This document shows positions 52,533 to 63,000 of a stretch of DNA of 64,000 nucleotides, in pieces. The DNA is taken from NCBI RefSeq assembly GCF_020404745.1, contig NZ_JAIZAP010000021.1, positions 27,219 to 91,218 on the forward strand, read 5' to 3'. Position numbers and translations under genes: made by a program. The stretch's first letter is position 1, and every line of letters begins with the position of its first letter. The stretch comes from Aquibacillus saliphilus. Its GTDB lineage: Bacteria; Bacillota; Bacilli; Bacillales; Amphibacillaceae. The notes beneath the pieces were generated by a model, which did not search any database, had not been told where the DNA came from, and saw nothing but the letters and a program-made list of their open reading frames with translations.

Positions 52533-53189
52533 ATGTATATACTAAACATAGATGTATCAGAGATAAAGGAAATGATTGAAAGTAATGAGTATAATGATGT
52601 TCTTATTGAGTTATTAAAAAGTTATGAAAGTTTGGGACCACTGCCAGGTGTTTTATTGCCATTCTTCGAGGCATTTTTCTCCTTTCTTCCATTAGTAGTT
52701 TTTGTGATGACGAATGCAGCTGCATATGGTTTATTACAGGGTTTCTTGCTGTCTTGGATAGGAGCGAGTGCGGGAGCAATATGTGTCTTTTTACTTGTCC
52801 GAAGGCTGGGAGAAAAGCGTTTCTTTCGGTGGATTAGAGGGAATAAACAGGTAAAGAAGGTAACTAATTGGTTGGAAAAACATGGATTTGGGCCACTGTT
52901 TTTATTAATGTGTTTTCCCTTTTCTCCTTCAGCGATTATTAATATCGTAGCTGGAATGTCAAAAATCAGTTTTCAACAATTTGCTTTAGCTGTTTTACTC
53001 GGGAAAACAGTCATGATATTTACGATCTCATACATAGGCGAGAGTATTATGTCCTTCGCTCAAAATCCAATGAGAACAATCATTGTTGGGATAGGTATCG
53101 CTCTTTTCTGGATATTGGGTAAATTCATAGAGAAACACTTACAAAAAAGGGCGAATGCTCGGGATAAAGTACAAAGTAAAGACGAATAA
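52533..53189 (+). CDS. yhjE: YhjE, TVP38/TMEM64 (SNARE-associated/VTT) family membrane protein
   Basis: 218 residues, about five helices. VTT-domain features: FVMTNAAAYGLLQGFLLSWI, GASAGAICVFLLVRRLGEKR, and FPFSPSAIINIVAGMSKISF. Related DedA/VTT proteins act as lipid scramblases or transporters. ATG 52533 is 9 bases after AAGGGG; ATG 52527 is only 3 bases from it. Followed by sipV as in B. subtilis. Confidence 0.85.
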   Translation: MYILNIDVSEIKEMIESNEYNDVLIELLKSYESLGPLPGVLLPFFEAFFSFLPLVVFVMTNAAAYGLLQGFLLSWIGASAGAICVFLLVRRLGEKRFFRWIRGNKQVKKVTNWLEKHGFGPLFLLMCFPFSPSAIINIVAGMSKISFQQFALAVLLGKTVMIFTISYIGESIMSFAQNPMRTIIVGIGIALFWILGKFIEKHLQKRANARDKVQSKDE

Positions 53190-53243
53190 AAAACTATCGA
53201 GTGGGTAAAATGTATATAGATGGAAAATTTGGAGGAAAATGCT

Positions 53244-53792
53244 ATGGAGAAAATAAAGTATTGGGCAATTTTGCGTACGGTTCTCATTGCCATTGCTTTA
53301 GCTGTATTATTCCGATCTTATTTGTTTGCTAGTTATGTTGTTGATGGTAAATCAATGGAACCTACCTTAAACGATGGTAATTTACTAATGGTGAACAAAC
53401 TAATCTATGATATACAAAGCATTAACCGATTCGATGTTATCGTTTTTCATGCAAGCGAAGAGGAAGATTACGTAAAAAGGGTAATTGGTGAACCTGGGGA
53501 TAGGATAGAATATCGTAATGACCAGTTATATATAAACAATGAGCAAGTGGGCCAAAGTTATTTAGAACCTTTCAGAAAAAATGATGGAGAACCGCTAACC
53601 GAAGACTTTACGCTGGAGCAGGTGACAGGTGAAAAGAAGGTACCTGAAGGAAAGCTATTTGTTTTAGGCGATAATCGAAGAGAAAGCTTAGACAGCAGAT
53701 ACTTTGGCTTTGTAGATGCGACTTCGGTTGTTGGTAAAGTGGACGTTAGATATTGGCCAGTCTCTCAATTAGGATTTCAATTTTTAAATTAG
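53244..53792 (+). CDS. sipV: Signal peptidase I SipV-like
   Basis: 182 residues. One N-terminal anchor (about 7-29), catalytic Ser37 in DGKSMEPTL, Lys78 in DYVKRVIGEPGD, and GDNRRESLDSRYFG. Cleaves signal peptides of exported proteins at the outer membrane face. ATG 53244 lies 8 bases after GGAGG; the in-frame ATG at 53220 would put that ribosome binding site inside the gene. Confidence 0.92.
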   Translation: MEKIKYWAILRTVLIAIALAVLFRSYLFASYVVDGKSMEPTLNDGNLLMVNKLIYDIQSINRFDVIVFHASEEEDYVKRVIGEPGDRIEYRNDQLYINNEQVGQSYLEPFRKNDGEPLTEDFTLEQVTGEKKVPEGKLFVLGDNRRESLDSRYFGFVDATSVVGKVDVRYWPVSQLGFQFLN

Positions 53793-53825
53793 AGTATGAA
53801 CCATGTGGTTTGTACTTTTTTTTTG
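53793..53825 (+). terminator. Terminator after sipV
   Basis: AGTATGAACCA and TGGTTTGTACT arms (one bulge) followed by nine T. Confidence 0.8.
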
Positions 53826-53920
53826 GTTCAGGAATCTATAAACAGCTAGTTAAATAATTTGATACAGGAGTGTAAATAGTGTAAATTTAATTAAAATGGC
53901 AATAAATAGGAGTTTTTAAA

Positions 53921-54469
53921 TTGGGAAAGAATAATCTGAAAAAAAGAAAATTCATTTACTTGTTTTTAGGTGTGGTGGGGATAGCTATTATCTTAATAAT
54001 TTGGAAAACAATTAGCGATGGCGACCAATCCACTGAAATAACCGAGGAAGAGATGGAAGAAATTCAAGAAGAACAAGAAGAAATTCAAGCATCCATCGAT
54101 GAGAATTTTGAAAATGACTCGACTCCAACAGATCAACTCAAAAAATACGAAACGATGAGTGAAAACTCTATACTTCAAGAAGTTCATAAAATGACACATC
54201 AAAAGGTGTTAGCTGATAAGAAATGGGGCACTGTTGAAATTACTAAAGAACGTGTCGAAAAATTATATACAGTAGTAAAAAATAGAGATGATTTAGAACA
54301 TGATGCGCTGTTATTAGATTCACTTTCCCCATGGGTAGAAGGTGATTTCGACAATGCCGTAGAAGTACATAATAGAATTTGGACTATTCAAAATGGCAGT
54401 GTAGGTAAAGCTTCTCGATTATTAACACCAGAAGAAGAACAGGAATATATTAAAAAGAATTTTGACTAA
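53921..54469 (+). CDS. Membrane-anchored DUF6241-like protein
   Basis: 182 residues. N-terminal membrane anchor (about 11-28), a highly acidic Glu-rich linker (EEEMEEIQEEQEEIQ), then a domain with MTHQKVLADKKWGTVEITKE and NRIWTIQNGSVGKASRLLTP. I associate the domain with DUF6241 of Bacillales from memory; no function is known. TTG start at 53921, about nine bases after TAGGAG. Confidence 0.7.
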   Translation: MGKNNLKKRKFIYLFLGVVGIAIILIIWKTISDGDQSTEITEEEMEEIQEEQEEIQASIDENFENDSTPTDQLKKYETMSENSILQEVHKMTHQKVLADKKWGTVEITKERVEKLYTVVKNRDDLEHDALLLDSLSPWVEGDFDNAVEVHNRIWTIQNGSVGKASRLLTPEEEQEYIKKNFD

Positions 54470-54632
54470 TTATTGTAACCCTACTCCAATGAGTCAATTT
54501 CATAATTACACGATCAAGCCATATCCTGACAGCATATAGTTTGGAAAAGATTTAATCCCTGATGCGCCGGTAATAGGTATTATGAAAATGATTACAGTAT
54601 TTAACTTTTATTTTTAAAAGGGGGTTTAACCA

Positions 54633-55070
54633 TTGGAAAAAGTAACAATTAAAGAATTAGAATCTGTAGAAGAGATAAAACAGGCTTTTCCGATTATGAA
54701 ACAACTAAGAACGCATTTAGATCAAGAATCCTATATTGATTTAGTATTGGAAGCGCGTGATTATGATCGGTATAAAGTGGTCGGATTATTTGATGCAGGA
54801 GTACTTGTTGCTGTAACTGGTTTTAAGCCAATGATTACACTGTATAATGGTAGATTTGTCTGGGTGTGTGATTTAGTAACAGATGCTTGCTTCAGGTCAA
54901 ACGGATATGGTGAAAAATTACTAGATTACGTACAGACTTGGGCGAAACAAAATAAATATGAAAGTGTCTCCTTATCATCTGGTTTAAAGCGGACCGACGC
55001 ACATCGTTTCTATGAGAAAAAAATGAACTACGATAAAGTTAGTTATGTATTTAAACTACCTCTAACTTAA
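54633..55070 (+). CDS. GNAT-family N-acetyltransferase
   Basis: 145 residues. Acetyl-CoA motif DLVTDACFRSNGYGEKLLDY (R-S-N-G-Y-G) and AHRFYEKKMNYDKVSYVF at the end. Substrate unknown. TTG start at 54633, after GGGGGTTTAACCA. Monocistronic by spacing. Confidence 0.85.
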   Translation: MEKVTIKELESVEEIKQAFPIMKQLRTHLDQESYIDLVLEARDYDRYKVVGLFDAGVLVAVTGFKPMITLYNGRFVWVCDLVTDACFRSNGYGEKLLDYVQTWAKQNKYESVSLSSGLKRTDAHRFYEKKMNYDKVSYVFKLPLT

Positions 55071-55252
55071 ATATCAAAAAATTGCAGGGTGCTACGATAA
55101 TGAATCTGGCGACTTTTTTTGGTATTTTCAACATTCTAATCTATAAGGGTTAATTTTTTATCATTATCACCAAAGAAAAAAATTATGTTTTAAAACAAAT
55201 ACGGGATGAACTAACAAGAAAAAAGAGTGTCGAGATAATACTTTAAAAGCTT

Positions 55253-55297
55253 AAAAATAGCTTAAATTACTTAGTCTAAGTAATTTAAGCTATTTTT
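55253..55297. terminator. Bidirectional terminator overlapping the end of the MFS gene
   Basis: AAAAATAGCTTAAATTACTT (plus AG) and its complement, 22-base perfect arms with one base between, ending in TTTTTGA / TTTTTAAG on the two strands. Confidence 0.85.
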
Positions 55298-56438
55298 GAT
55301 TAGAATGAATCATCAATCCGCTAAATAAACAAAGTCCAATAAAAGCAATTGGGATGATCGTTATAACAGTAGTAAACGAAAGGTAGGATGCTAAGGTCGA
55401 ACCTAGACTCGCGCCTATTAATAGTGTGAAGGAATATACAGCCACTGCAGTAGACTTATGTGAAGAGGCGTGTTTTCCAACAAGTAAAACAACCATTGGA
55501 ATTGTTAATGATGTGGAAGCAATCATAAGTAAGGAAGCAAATAGAGCTGTTGCTACATTCAAGCAAATGACGATAGGAATAAATCCTACAACCATAACAC
55601 CTAATTGGAACATCAAAATATTTTCTGATCCAAATCTTTTGATTAAGGGACTGGCAAAAAATGCAGGTATAATACCAATCAAACTAATAGTACGGAATAA
55701 CTGAAGGGAAAAAGGGAAATCTCTCCACTCAGTAAACAGAAAAATTTCAAATGATCCATAAAATAACATAATCGTTAATAGTAGGAAAAACGTAATAGCG
55801 TAGAGTTTTTGCAATGATTGATGCTTGAAACATGATAAAATGGTAGAAAACAAATTGTTTAAACGGTATGTTTGTTTTGATGAAGATGATTCTAAGGTTA
55901 GAAATAAACCGATAAAGCAACTTAAATAAAAGCAGAAAAAAGCGATAAATACTGCTTGGTAAGAAAATAAATCAGCAAAAAAAGCGGAGATTATTTGACC
56001 AAATACACCAGCAAACAAAAAACCTGTATTAATCATAGCAATTACAAATGCTTGTAAGGAGCCTTTAAAGTGTTTGAAGCAGTATGCAAATGATACTGGT
56101 GCGAAGCTAGCAGCTAAAATTCCTTGGAATACTCGAAGGAAGATTAAGCTGTCGATAGAATTAGTTAAACTAAGTAGCCCTGTGACTATGGCAAGTAACG
56201 CCATGCCGACTAATAAAATGTTTCGCAGTGGAAGTCTGTCTGCTAATACGCCAAATAAAAGAAGACCAAATGCGTAAGGAAAAACAAATAATGTACTAGA
56301 CAGTGACATATAACTTAGAGATACATCAAACGTTTCTGCCAATATCGGTTGTAAAGGAATCATCACATAAATACTACTAGCGATAAAAACTGAACAATAA
56401 ATAAGTATAATGGCTGTAGTGATTTGTTTTGACATCAT
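55290..56438 (-). CDS. Major facilitator superfamily transporter
   Basis: 382 residues, twelve predicted helices. MFS loop motif GVLADRLPLRN between helices 2 and 3 (G-x3-D-R), and FRVFQGILAASFAPVSFAYC in helix 4. Resembles drug or sugar efflux permeases of the YybF/AraJ kind. Substrate unknown. GTGAGGTGATG precedes the start (ATG 56438 or the next codon). Confidence 0.85.
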   Translation of the reverse strand: MMSKQITTAIILIYCSVFIASSIYVMIPLQPILAETFDVSLSYMSLSSTLFVFPYAFGLLLFGVLADRLPLRNILLVGMALLAIVTGLLSLTNSIDSLIFLRVFQGILAASFAPVSFAYCFKHFKGSLQAFVIAMINTGFLFAGVFGQIISAFFADLFSYQAVFIAFFCFYLSCFIGLFLTLESSSSKQTYRLNNLFSTILSCFKHQSLQKLYAITFFLLLTIMLFYGSFEIFLFTEWRDFPFSLQLFRTISLIGIIPAFFASPLIKRFGSENILMFQLGVMVVGFIPIVICLNVATALFASLLMIASTSLTIPMVVLLVGKHASSHKSTAVAVYSFTLLIGASLGSTLASYLSFTTVITIIPIAFIGLCLFSGLMIHSNQK

Positions 56439-56517
56439 CTCACCTCACGATTGTAATGGCCTATTTTACTATATGAAAAGACAATTATTATGTGCAGAGA
56501 CAAAAGGGAGTTAGACT

Positions 56518-59500
56518 ATGGGGATTCGATTTTTACTAGGAAAAGCGAGTACTGGAAAAAGTGATAGATGTTTAATGGAAATAAAGGAAAAGTTAAAGAC
56601 AAACCCCGAGGGTTCACCAATTATTTATATCGTCCCAGATCAAATGACTTTCCAGCAAGAATATGCACTATTAAACAAAGACGAGCTCTCAGGTAGTATT
56701 CGAGCGCAAGTGTTTAGTTTTTCGCGATTAGCTTGGAGAGTTTTACAAGAAACGGGTGGTGGAACAAGGAAATTCATCAGCTCGACGGGTATCCAAATGA
56801 TGCTTCGCAAAATTACTGAAGAACGTAAATCTGATTGGAGCGTATTTCAAAAGGCAATTGAAAAACGAGGGTTTATGGAACAATTGGAATCAATGATTAC
56901 TGAATTTAAACGATATCGAATAACCCCGGAAATGTTGGCCATGCAAATAACAGAGATGGATCAGTTTCAACATAAATATACAGGAGAAGTAGCATTAAGA
57001 AACAAGCTAGAGGACCTAAGTTATATATATGACAGGTTAGTGTTTGCTTTAAAGGATAATTATATTGATAGTGAAGATCAGCTCCAGCAATTGGCTGATA
57101 AAATTGGTGATGCTGATTTCCTAACAGGAGCAGATATTTATATCGATGGTTTTCATCGCTTCACACCACAAGAATTGTTCGTAGTAGAAGCCTTGTTAAA
57201 AAAGACTGAACAAGTTTCTGTAACACTTACGCTTGACCAACCAAACGATAGTAATATTTCAGAACTAGATTTATTCTGTCAGACAAAAGAAACGTATCAG
57301 TCGTTAATTGAATTAGCAGAAGCAAACAGCATAGAAATCAAAGAGACTGTATTGCTGGATGATGCAGAAGGAATCTTCCATGAACGTCCATATTTTTCCC
57401 ACTTAGAAAAATACTTTGATGTTAGACCGGCGCCAAAATACCAAGGGGAAGTTCCAATAAAAATAGCTCAAGCCGTCCATCCAAGAGCGGAAGTAGAAGG
57501 AGCGGCACAAGAAATTCTTCGGTTAGTTCGAGAAGAAAATTATCGATATAAGGACATAGCTATATTAATCAGACAAACAGATTTATATCAAGATTTAATT
57601 GAGACTGTATTTAGTGACTATGGTATTCCAGTGTTTATTGATGAAAAGCGAACGATGATGAATCACCCACTAATTGAACTAATTCGCTCAGTCCTAGATG
57701 TCGTAGAGGGCAATTGGCGGTATGATGCTGTTTTTCGTTTGTTGAAAACAGGATTAATTCCAGTGAGTAATCCTCGTTTTCCGCTTAATGAAGATGCGAT
57801 TGATGAGCTCGAAAACTACGTGTTGGAGTACGGAATTCGTGGTAGAAGCCGCTGGTTAGGTGAAAAGCCATGGATTTTCCAACGATTCCGTGGCTTTGAA
57901 CAAGCATCGCAAACAGATCAGGAAAAAGAAACTCAACAAAAAATTAACGCCTATCGTTCTCAAGTAGTCCAAGCATTACAGTCGATCGATCAAAAGATAA
58001 GAGAAGCTGTTACGATTCATGAGAAAGCTATCGTCTTATTTGAGTGGTTAGAATCGATTGGTGTATCGGAACGTTTAGAAGCTACACGTGACCAGTTAGA
58101 TCAACAAGGAAGAATAGAGCGCGGGCGTGAACAGGAGCAAGTATGGGAAGCAGTTATTCAATTACTTGATGAAATGGTTGAGATTGCTGGTGATGAGAAG
58201 ATGTCCTTGCAAATCTTTCAAACAACGCTTGAAGCTGGTTTTGAATCACTGAAATTTGCTCATGTACCACCAAGCATGGATCATGTCGTGACAGGGACTA
58301 TTGACCGCTCAAGATTTAGTGGTATTAAATGTGCATTTCTGCTTGGAGTTAATGAGGGTGTATGGCCAATGAAGCCATCAGCTGATGGGATGATTTCTGA
58401 GGATGAAAGAGATCTACTTGCAGAGCATGGAATGAAACTAGCTGAGGGTAGCAAACGTCAACTGCTAGATGATTGGTTTTACATTTATTTAGCCTTCACT
58501 ATTGCTAAAGATAAATTATGGGTTAGTTATCCACTAAGTGATGAGGAAGGGAAATCAAAAGTACCATCACAGCTAATTAAAAGGTTACAAGATTTGTTTC
58601 CGGCATGTAATGATCAACTTTTACTTCAAGATCCAGAGGAAATGGTAGATGCCGAACGATTTGTCACAACACCAAATAAAACTAGATCGGCTCTTACTTC
58701 CCAGCTTGCTAGGAGACTCAGGGGTTATCCTGTTGATGATATCTGGTGGAGTGTGTTGAATTGGTATATGAACAATCATCAAAAGAACGGTACAACAAAT
58801 CGAATTCTGGAAAGTTTATTTTATAAGAACAAGCCTATTAATCTTTCAGAAGAGACAATAAATAAAATTTATCCGAAACAAATAAAAGCAAGTGTATCAC
58901 GACTAGAAATGTACCATCGGTGTTCCTATCAACACTTTGCGCGCTACAGTTTAGGGCTAGAAGAAAGAAAAACATATAAACTAGATGCACCAGATATTGG
59001 TCAACTATTTCATGAAGCATTGAAAAAAATTACTGAATGGATTAAGGAGGAAGGCCTGGATTTCTCACAAGTTTACCAAGATGATGCTAGAAAATATGCA
59101 CATAGAGCTGTAGAAAACCTTGCGCCTATTCTGCAACACCAAATTTTGCATAGCTCCAATCGCTATCAATATATTCAACAGAAATTACAAGATATTATTT
59201 CGCGAGCTGCATTTGTACTTAGTGAGCAGTCTCGTCAAAGTAATTTCTCACCAGTAGGACTAGAACTTGGCTTTGGTCTTGATGAAAACGAGTTGTCACC
59301 GATAAATCTACAGCTTCCTAATGGATTTGAATTAGTTCTAAGAGGAAGAATTGATAGGGTGGATCGTGCTTTAAATCAAGATGACTTGTTCTTAAGAATA
59401 ATCGACTATAAGTCCAGTTCAAAGGGATTAAATCTTGTCGAAGTCTATTATGGTTTGGCATTACAGATGCTGGCATATTTAGATGTTGTTTTGTCTAATT

Positions 59501-60015
59501 CCGAGAAATGGTTAGGATCAAAAGCCATCCCAGCAGGTGTGTTATATTTCCATGTCCATAACCCAATGATTTCTGGAAGCAAAAAATTAGATGATTCGGC
59601 AATTGAAAAAGAAATAGTTAAGAAATTTAAAATGCAAGGTCTCTTAGTAGAGAATGAACAAATTGTGAAAATGATGGACACTAATTTAGATAGTGGTTCG
59701 AGTCATATTGTCCCAGCAGGTTTAAAAAAGGATGGACAATTCCGCAAAGGTTCAAATACAGCGCCAGCAGAAACATTTAGCCAACTGCAGGGATATGTTC
59801 GTGAATTAATGACAGATGCAGGAATGGATATAACGAGTGGTGGAGTTCATCTAAATCCGTTTCAACAAAAACAGCAAACAGCTTGTACATTTTGCTCATT
59901 TCGTTCGGTTTGCCAATTCGATCCGACCTTAGAAGAAAACAACTATCGACGGTTACAAGAGATGAAGGATGAAGAAATTATCGATGCGATTGGACGAAAG
60001 GAGGAAGGAAAATAA
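56518..60015 (+). CDS. addB: AddB, helicase-nuclease subunit with 4Fe-4S cluster
   Basis: 1165 residues, the size of B. subtilis AddB. N-terminal GKASTGKS Walker-like motif, C-terminal RecB-type nuclease with IDYKSS (Asp963, Lys965) and the iron-sulfur cysteines Cys802, Cys1123, Cys1126 and Cys1132, spaced as in B. subtilis. With AddA it resects double-strand breaks to Chi sites and feeds RecA. AAAGGGAGTTAGACT precedes the ATG. The TAATG overlap couples it to addA. Confidence 0.95.
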   Translation: MGIRFLLGKASTGKSDRCLMEIKEKLKTNPEGSPIIYIVPDQMTFQQEYALLNKDELSGSIRAQVFSFSRLAWRVLQETGGGTRKFISSTGIQMMLRKITEERKSDWSVFQKAIEKRGFMEQLESMITEFKRYRITPEMLAMQITEMDQFQHKYTGEVALRNKLEDLSYIYDRLVFALKDNYIDSEDQLQQLADKIGDADFLTGADIYIDGFHRFTPQELFVVEALLKKTEQVSVTLTLDQPNDSNISELDLFCQTKETYQSLIELAEANSIEIKETVLLDDAEGIFHERPYFSHLEKYFDVRPAPKYQGEVPIKIAQAVHPRAEVEGAAQEILRLVREENYRYKDIAILIRQTDLYQDLIETVFSDYGIPVFIDEKRTMMNHPLIELIRSVLDVVEGNWRYDAVFRLLKTGLIPVSNPRFPLNEDAIDELENYVLEYGIRGRSRWLGEKPWIFQRFRGFEQASQTDQEKETQQKINAYRSQVVQALQSIDQKIREAVTIHEKAIVLFEWLESIGVSERLEATRDQLDQQGRIERGREQEQVWEAVIQLLDEMVEIAGDEKMSLQIFQTTLEAGFESLKFAHVPPSMDHVVTGTIDRSRFSGIKCAFLLGVNEGVWPMKPSADGMISEDERDLLAEHGMKLAEGSKRQLLDDWFYIYLAFTIAKDKLWVSYPLSDEEGKSKVPSQLIKRLQDLFPACNDQLLLQDPEEMVDAERFVTTPNKTRSALTSQLARRLRGYPVDDIWWSVLNWYMNNHQKNGTTNRILESLFYKNKPINLSEETINKIYPKQIKASVSRLEMYHRCSYQHFARYSLGLEERKTYKLDAPDIGQLFHEALKKITEWIKEEGLDFSQVYQDDARKYAHRAVENLAPILQHQILHSSNRYQYIQQKLQDIISRAAFVLSEQSRQSNFSPVGLELGFGLDENELSPINLQLPNGFELVLRGRIDRVDRALNQDDLFLRIIDYKSSSKGLNLVEVYYGLALQMLAYLDVVLSNSEKWLGSKAIPAGVLYFHVHNPMISGSKKLDDSAIEKEIVKKFKMQGLLVENEQIVKMMDTNLDSGSSHIVPAGLKKDGQFRKGSNTAPAETFSQLQGYVRELMTDAGMDITSGGVHLNPFQQKQQTACTFCSFRSVCQFDPTLEENNYRRLQEMKDEEIIDAIGRKEEGK

Positions 60016-63000
60016 TGCCAAAATGGACAAAAGAACAAGAAGAAGCAATCTATGCTAGTGGTAGTGATATATTAGTTGCTGCTGCGGCGGGATCAGGGAA
60101 AACAGCTGTACTAGTTGAAAGAATTATTCAGAAGTTGCTCAACCGGGAGAACCCCGTTGACATTGATTCTTTATTAGTTGTGACATTTACCAACGCGGCT
60201 GCTCAAGAAATGCGCAACCGCGTTGCAGAAGCGTTAGAGGCTGCTCTTGAAGCAAATCCTTCCTCGCTTCACTTAAAAAAACAATTATCATTATTACAGC
60301 GGGCATCGATTTCTACCTTGCATTCATTTTGTATGGATTTAGTTAGACGCTATGCATATTTAGTTGATATTGACCCAAGCTTCCGAATCGCTGATGATGT
60401 CGAAGCTGATATGATCAGACAAGAAGTGTTAGAAGAGTTATTTGAAGGCTGGTATGGAAAAGAAGGAGAAGAACAAGCAGCTTTTTTTGCTGTGGTAGAT
60501 CGCTTTTCAAATGATAGAAGTGATTTAGAAGTAGAAGAACTTATTTTAAAGTTATATAATTTTGCAATGCAAAATCCTTGGCCAGATACATGGTTAGATG
60601 AGATGACTAGCATGTATGATGTCAAAGAAGACGAAGATGAACAGGCGATTCCATGGTTGGATATTTTAAAACGCGAAGTAAAAAGTCAGTTGCAAGCAAT
60701 GAAACAAGAAGCTTGGTATGCAATGGAATTAACAAAAGAAAGTGACGGCCCGTACCATTATGCTGAAACGATTGATATGGATTTTGCTTTAATTAATGAA
60801 GCTAGTGCACAACTGGAGATGTCATGGGACAATGTTCAATCTACTTTCAAAGAGGGGAAGTTTAAAGCTTTGTCTCGCAAGAAAATAGATTGTGATGAAG
60901 AGAAAAAAGATAAGGTCAAATCGCTCAGAAAAAGCTATAAAAAAAGATGGAATGACCTCGCAGAAGACTGGTTTTCGAGAAAACTTTCCTCTTACTTAAA
61001 GGATATGAGCTCATTGTATCCAACTATTAAGCAATTGACGGTACTAGTCAAAGAGTTTAAACAAGGATATGCAAAGTTGAAAAAAGAGAAGGCTTTAGTA
61101 GACTTTTCGGATCTAGAGCACTATACATTACAAATATTGCTTGATGAATCATCAACAGCTGACAATGCGGTGCCATCTTCAGTTGCTAGTGAATTACAGA
61201 AAAAGTTTTCGGAGTTATTGGTAGACGAATACCAGGATACAAACCTTGTACAAGAAACATTAATATCGCTTATTTCTGATAGACAGGGAAATGGAAATAG
61301 GTTCATGGTCGGTGATGTAAAACAAAGTATTTATCGTTTTCGTCATGCCGAACCATCCTTGTTTCTTGAGAAATATAAGCGTTTTGCGGGGGATGATTTT
61401 CCTGCTAAACGGATTGATCTTGCACGAAACTTCAGGAGTAGAGACCAAGTTCTGTCAGCAACCAATTATATATTTAGACAGTTGTTAAGTGAAGAAGTTG
61501 GAGAAATGAATTATGAAAAAGATGCGGAGCTTATTTATTCAAATAAGGTGTATGACCAGCTAACACTAAGTGATGCAGATGCTGAACTAGTGATCATTGA
61601 CCGGGAAGGTAAAGAAGAAACACCAACTGAAAATCAGGGTGAGGAAGATTTTCAAGACTTAGAAAAAGCTCAAATAGAAGCCAGAGCCTATGCGGAAATG
61701 ATTAAAAAATGGATTGGACACGCAGATAAGGCTCCAACACAAGTCGTTGATAAAAAAACGGAAACACAGCGCGACTTACAATATCGAGATATTGTCATCC
61801 TCCTTCGTTCAATGACCTGGGCGCCGACGATAACAGAAGAGTTAAAACAGCAAGGAATTCCTGTCTATGCGGAACTATCAACTGGTTATTTTGAGGCAAT
61901 TGAGATAAAAGTGATGCTCAGTCTTCTAAAAGTAATCGACAACCCGAAGCAGGATATTCCACTTGCATCTGTCCTGCGCTCCCCAATTGTTGGGTTAAAT
62001 GAGGAAGACTTAGCACAGATTCGGTTAGCGAAAAAACGTGTTTCTTATTACGATGCCCTAACTAATTTTGCAATTGAGACCGACAATAGTAAAAAAAAGT
62101 TCCAAGTAGAACAATTCTTGCTTCAGTTAAAAGATTGGCGGCTTAGAGCAAGACAAGGGTCGTTATCTGAACTAATTTGGCAAATCTACCGAGAAACAGG
62201 GTATTATGACTTTGTTGGTGGTATCCCAGGTGGTAAGCAGCGTCAAGCCAATCTACGTGCTTTATATGACCGAGCACGAACGTACGAATCTACATCATTT
62301 CGTGGACTGTTTCGATTCTTACGTTTTATTGAACGGATGGAAGAGAAAGGTGATGACTTAGGAGCAGCTAGAGCTCTGGGAGAACAAGAAGACGTCGTTC
62401 GAATTATGACAATACACAAGAGTAAAGGACTTGAATTTCCGATTGTAATTTTAGGGGCAATGGATAAACAGTTTAACCAACAGGATTTACGTCAGAAGTA
62501 TTTGCTTCATAAAGATCTTGGTTTTGGAAGTAAGTACATTGATCCCGAAAAAAGAATTATCTATCCGACGCTGGCTTACCATGCGTTAAAAAAAGAAAAA
62601 CAGCGAGAGTTATGGGCTGAAGAGATGAGAGTATTATATGTTGCGCTGACACGAGCTAAAGAGAAGTTAGTCATGGTTGGAAATGTTGCTTCATTTGAAA
62701 AAAAACAAAAGAGATGGCTTGAAATAATTGACCATCATGATTGGGTGTTACCGCCACACTATCGTTTAGAATCTAAAACATATCTAGACTGGGTGGGACC
62801 TGCGTTAATTAGGCACAAACAAAATGATGCGTTAAGAAATGTTGAAATGAGCGTTCAAGTTCCTCAGGCAATCAGAGAGGATGATTCGAAGTGGAAGGTA
62901 CAGCTTGTTCATGGCAGTGAGTATTCAAGCCTAGATCAGCTGGAACAGAAGCAGGAATTAGATTTACAACATACGATTAATGAGTGGAAGCCGGTTGATG

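Noticed and set aside
56439..56517. Possible ComK half-site AAAAGACAATTAT before addB
   Set aside because: Single imperfect box, no partner; not enough to claim ComK control of addBA.
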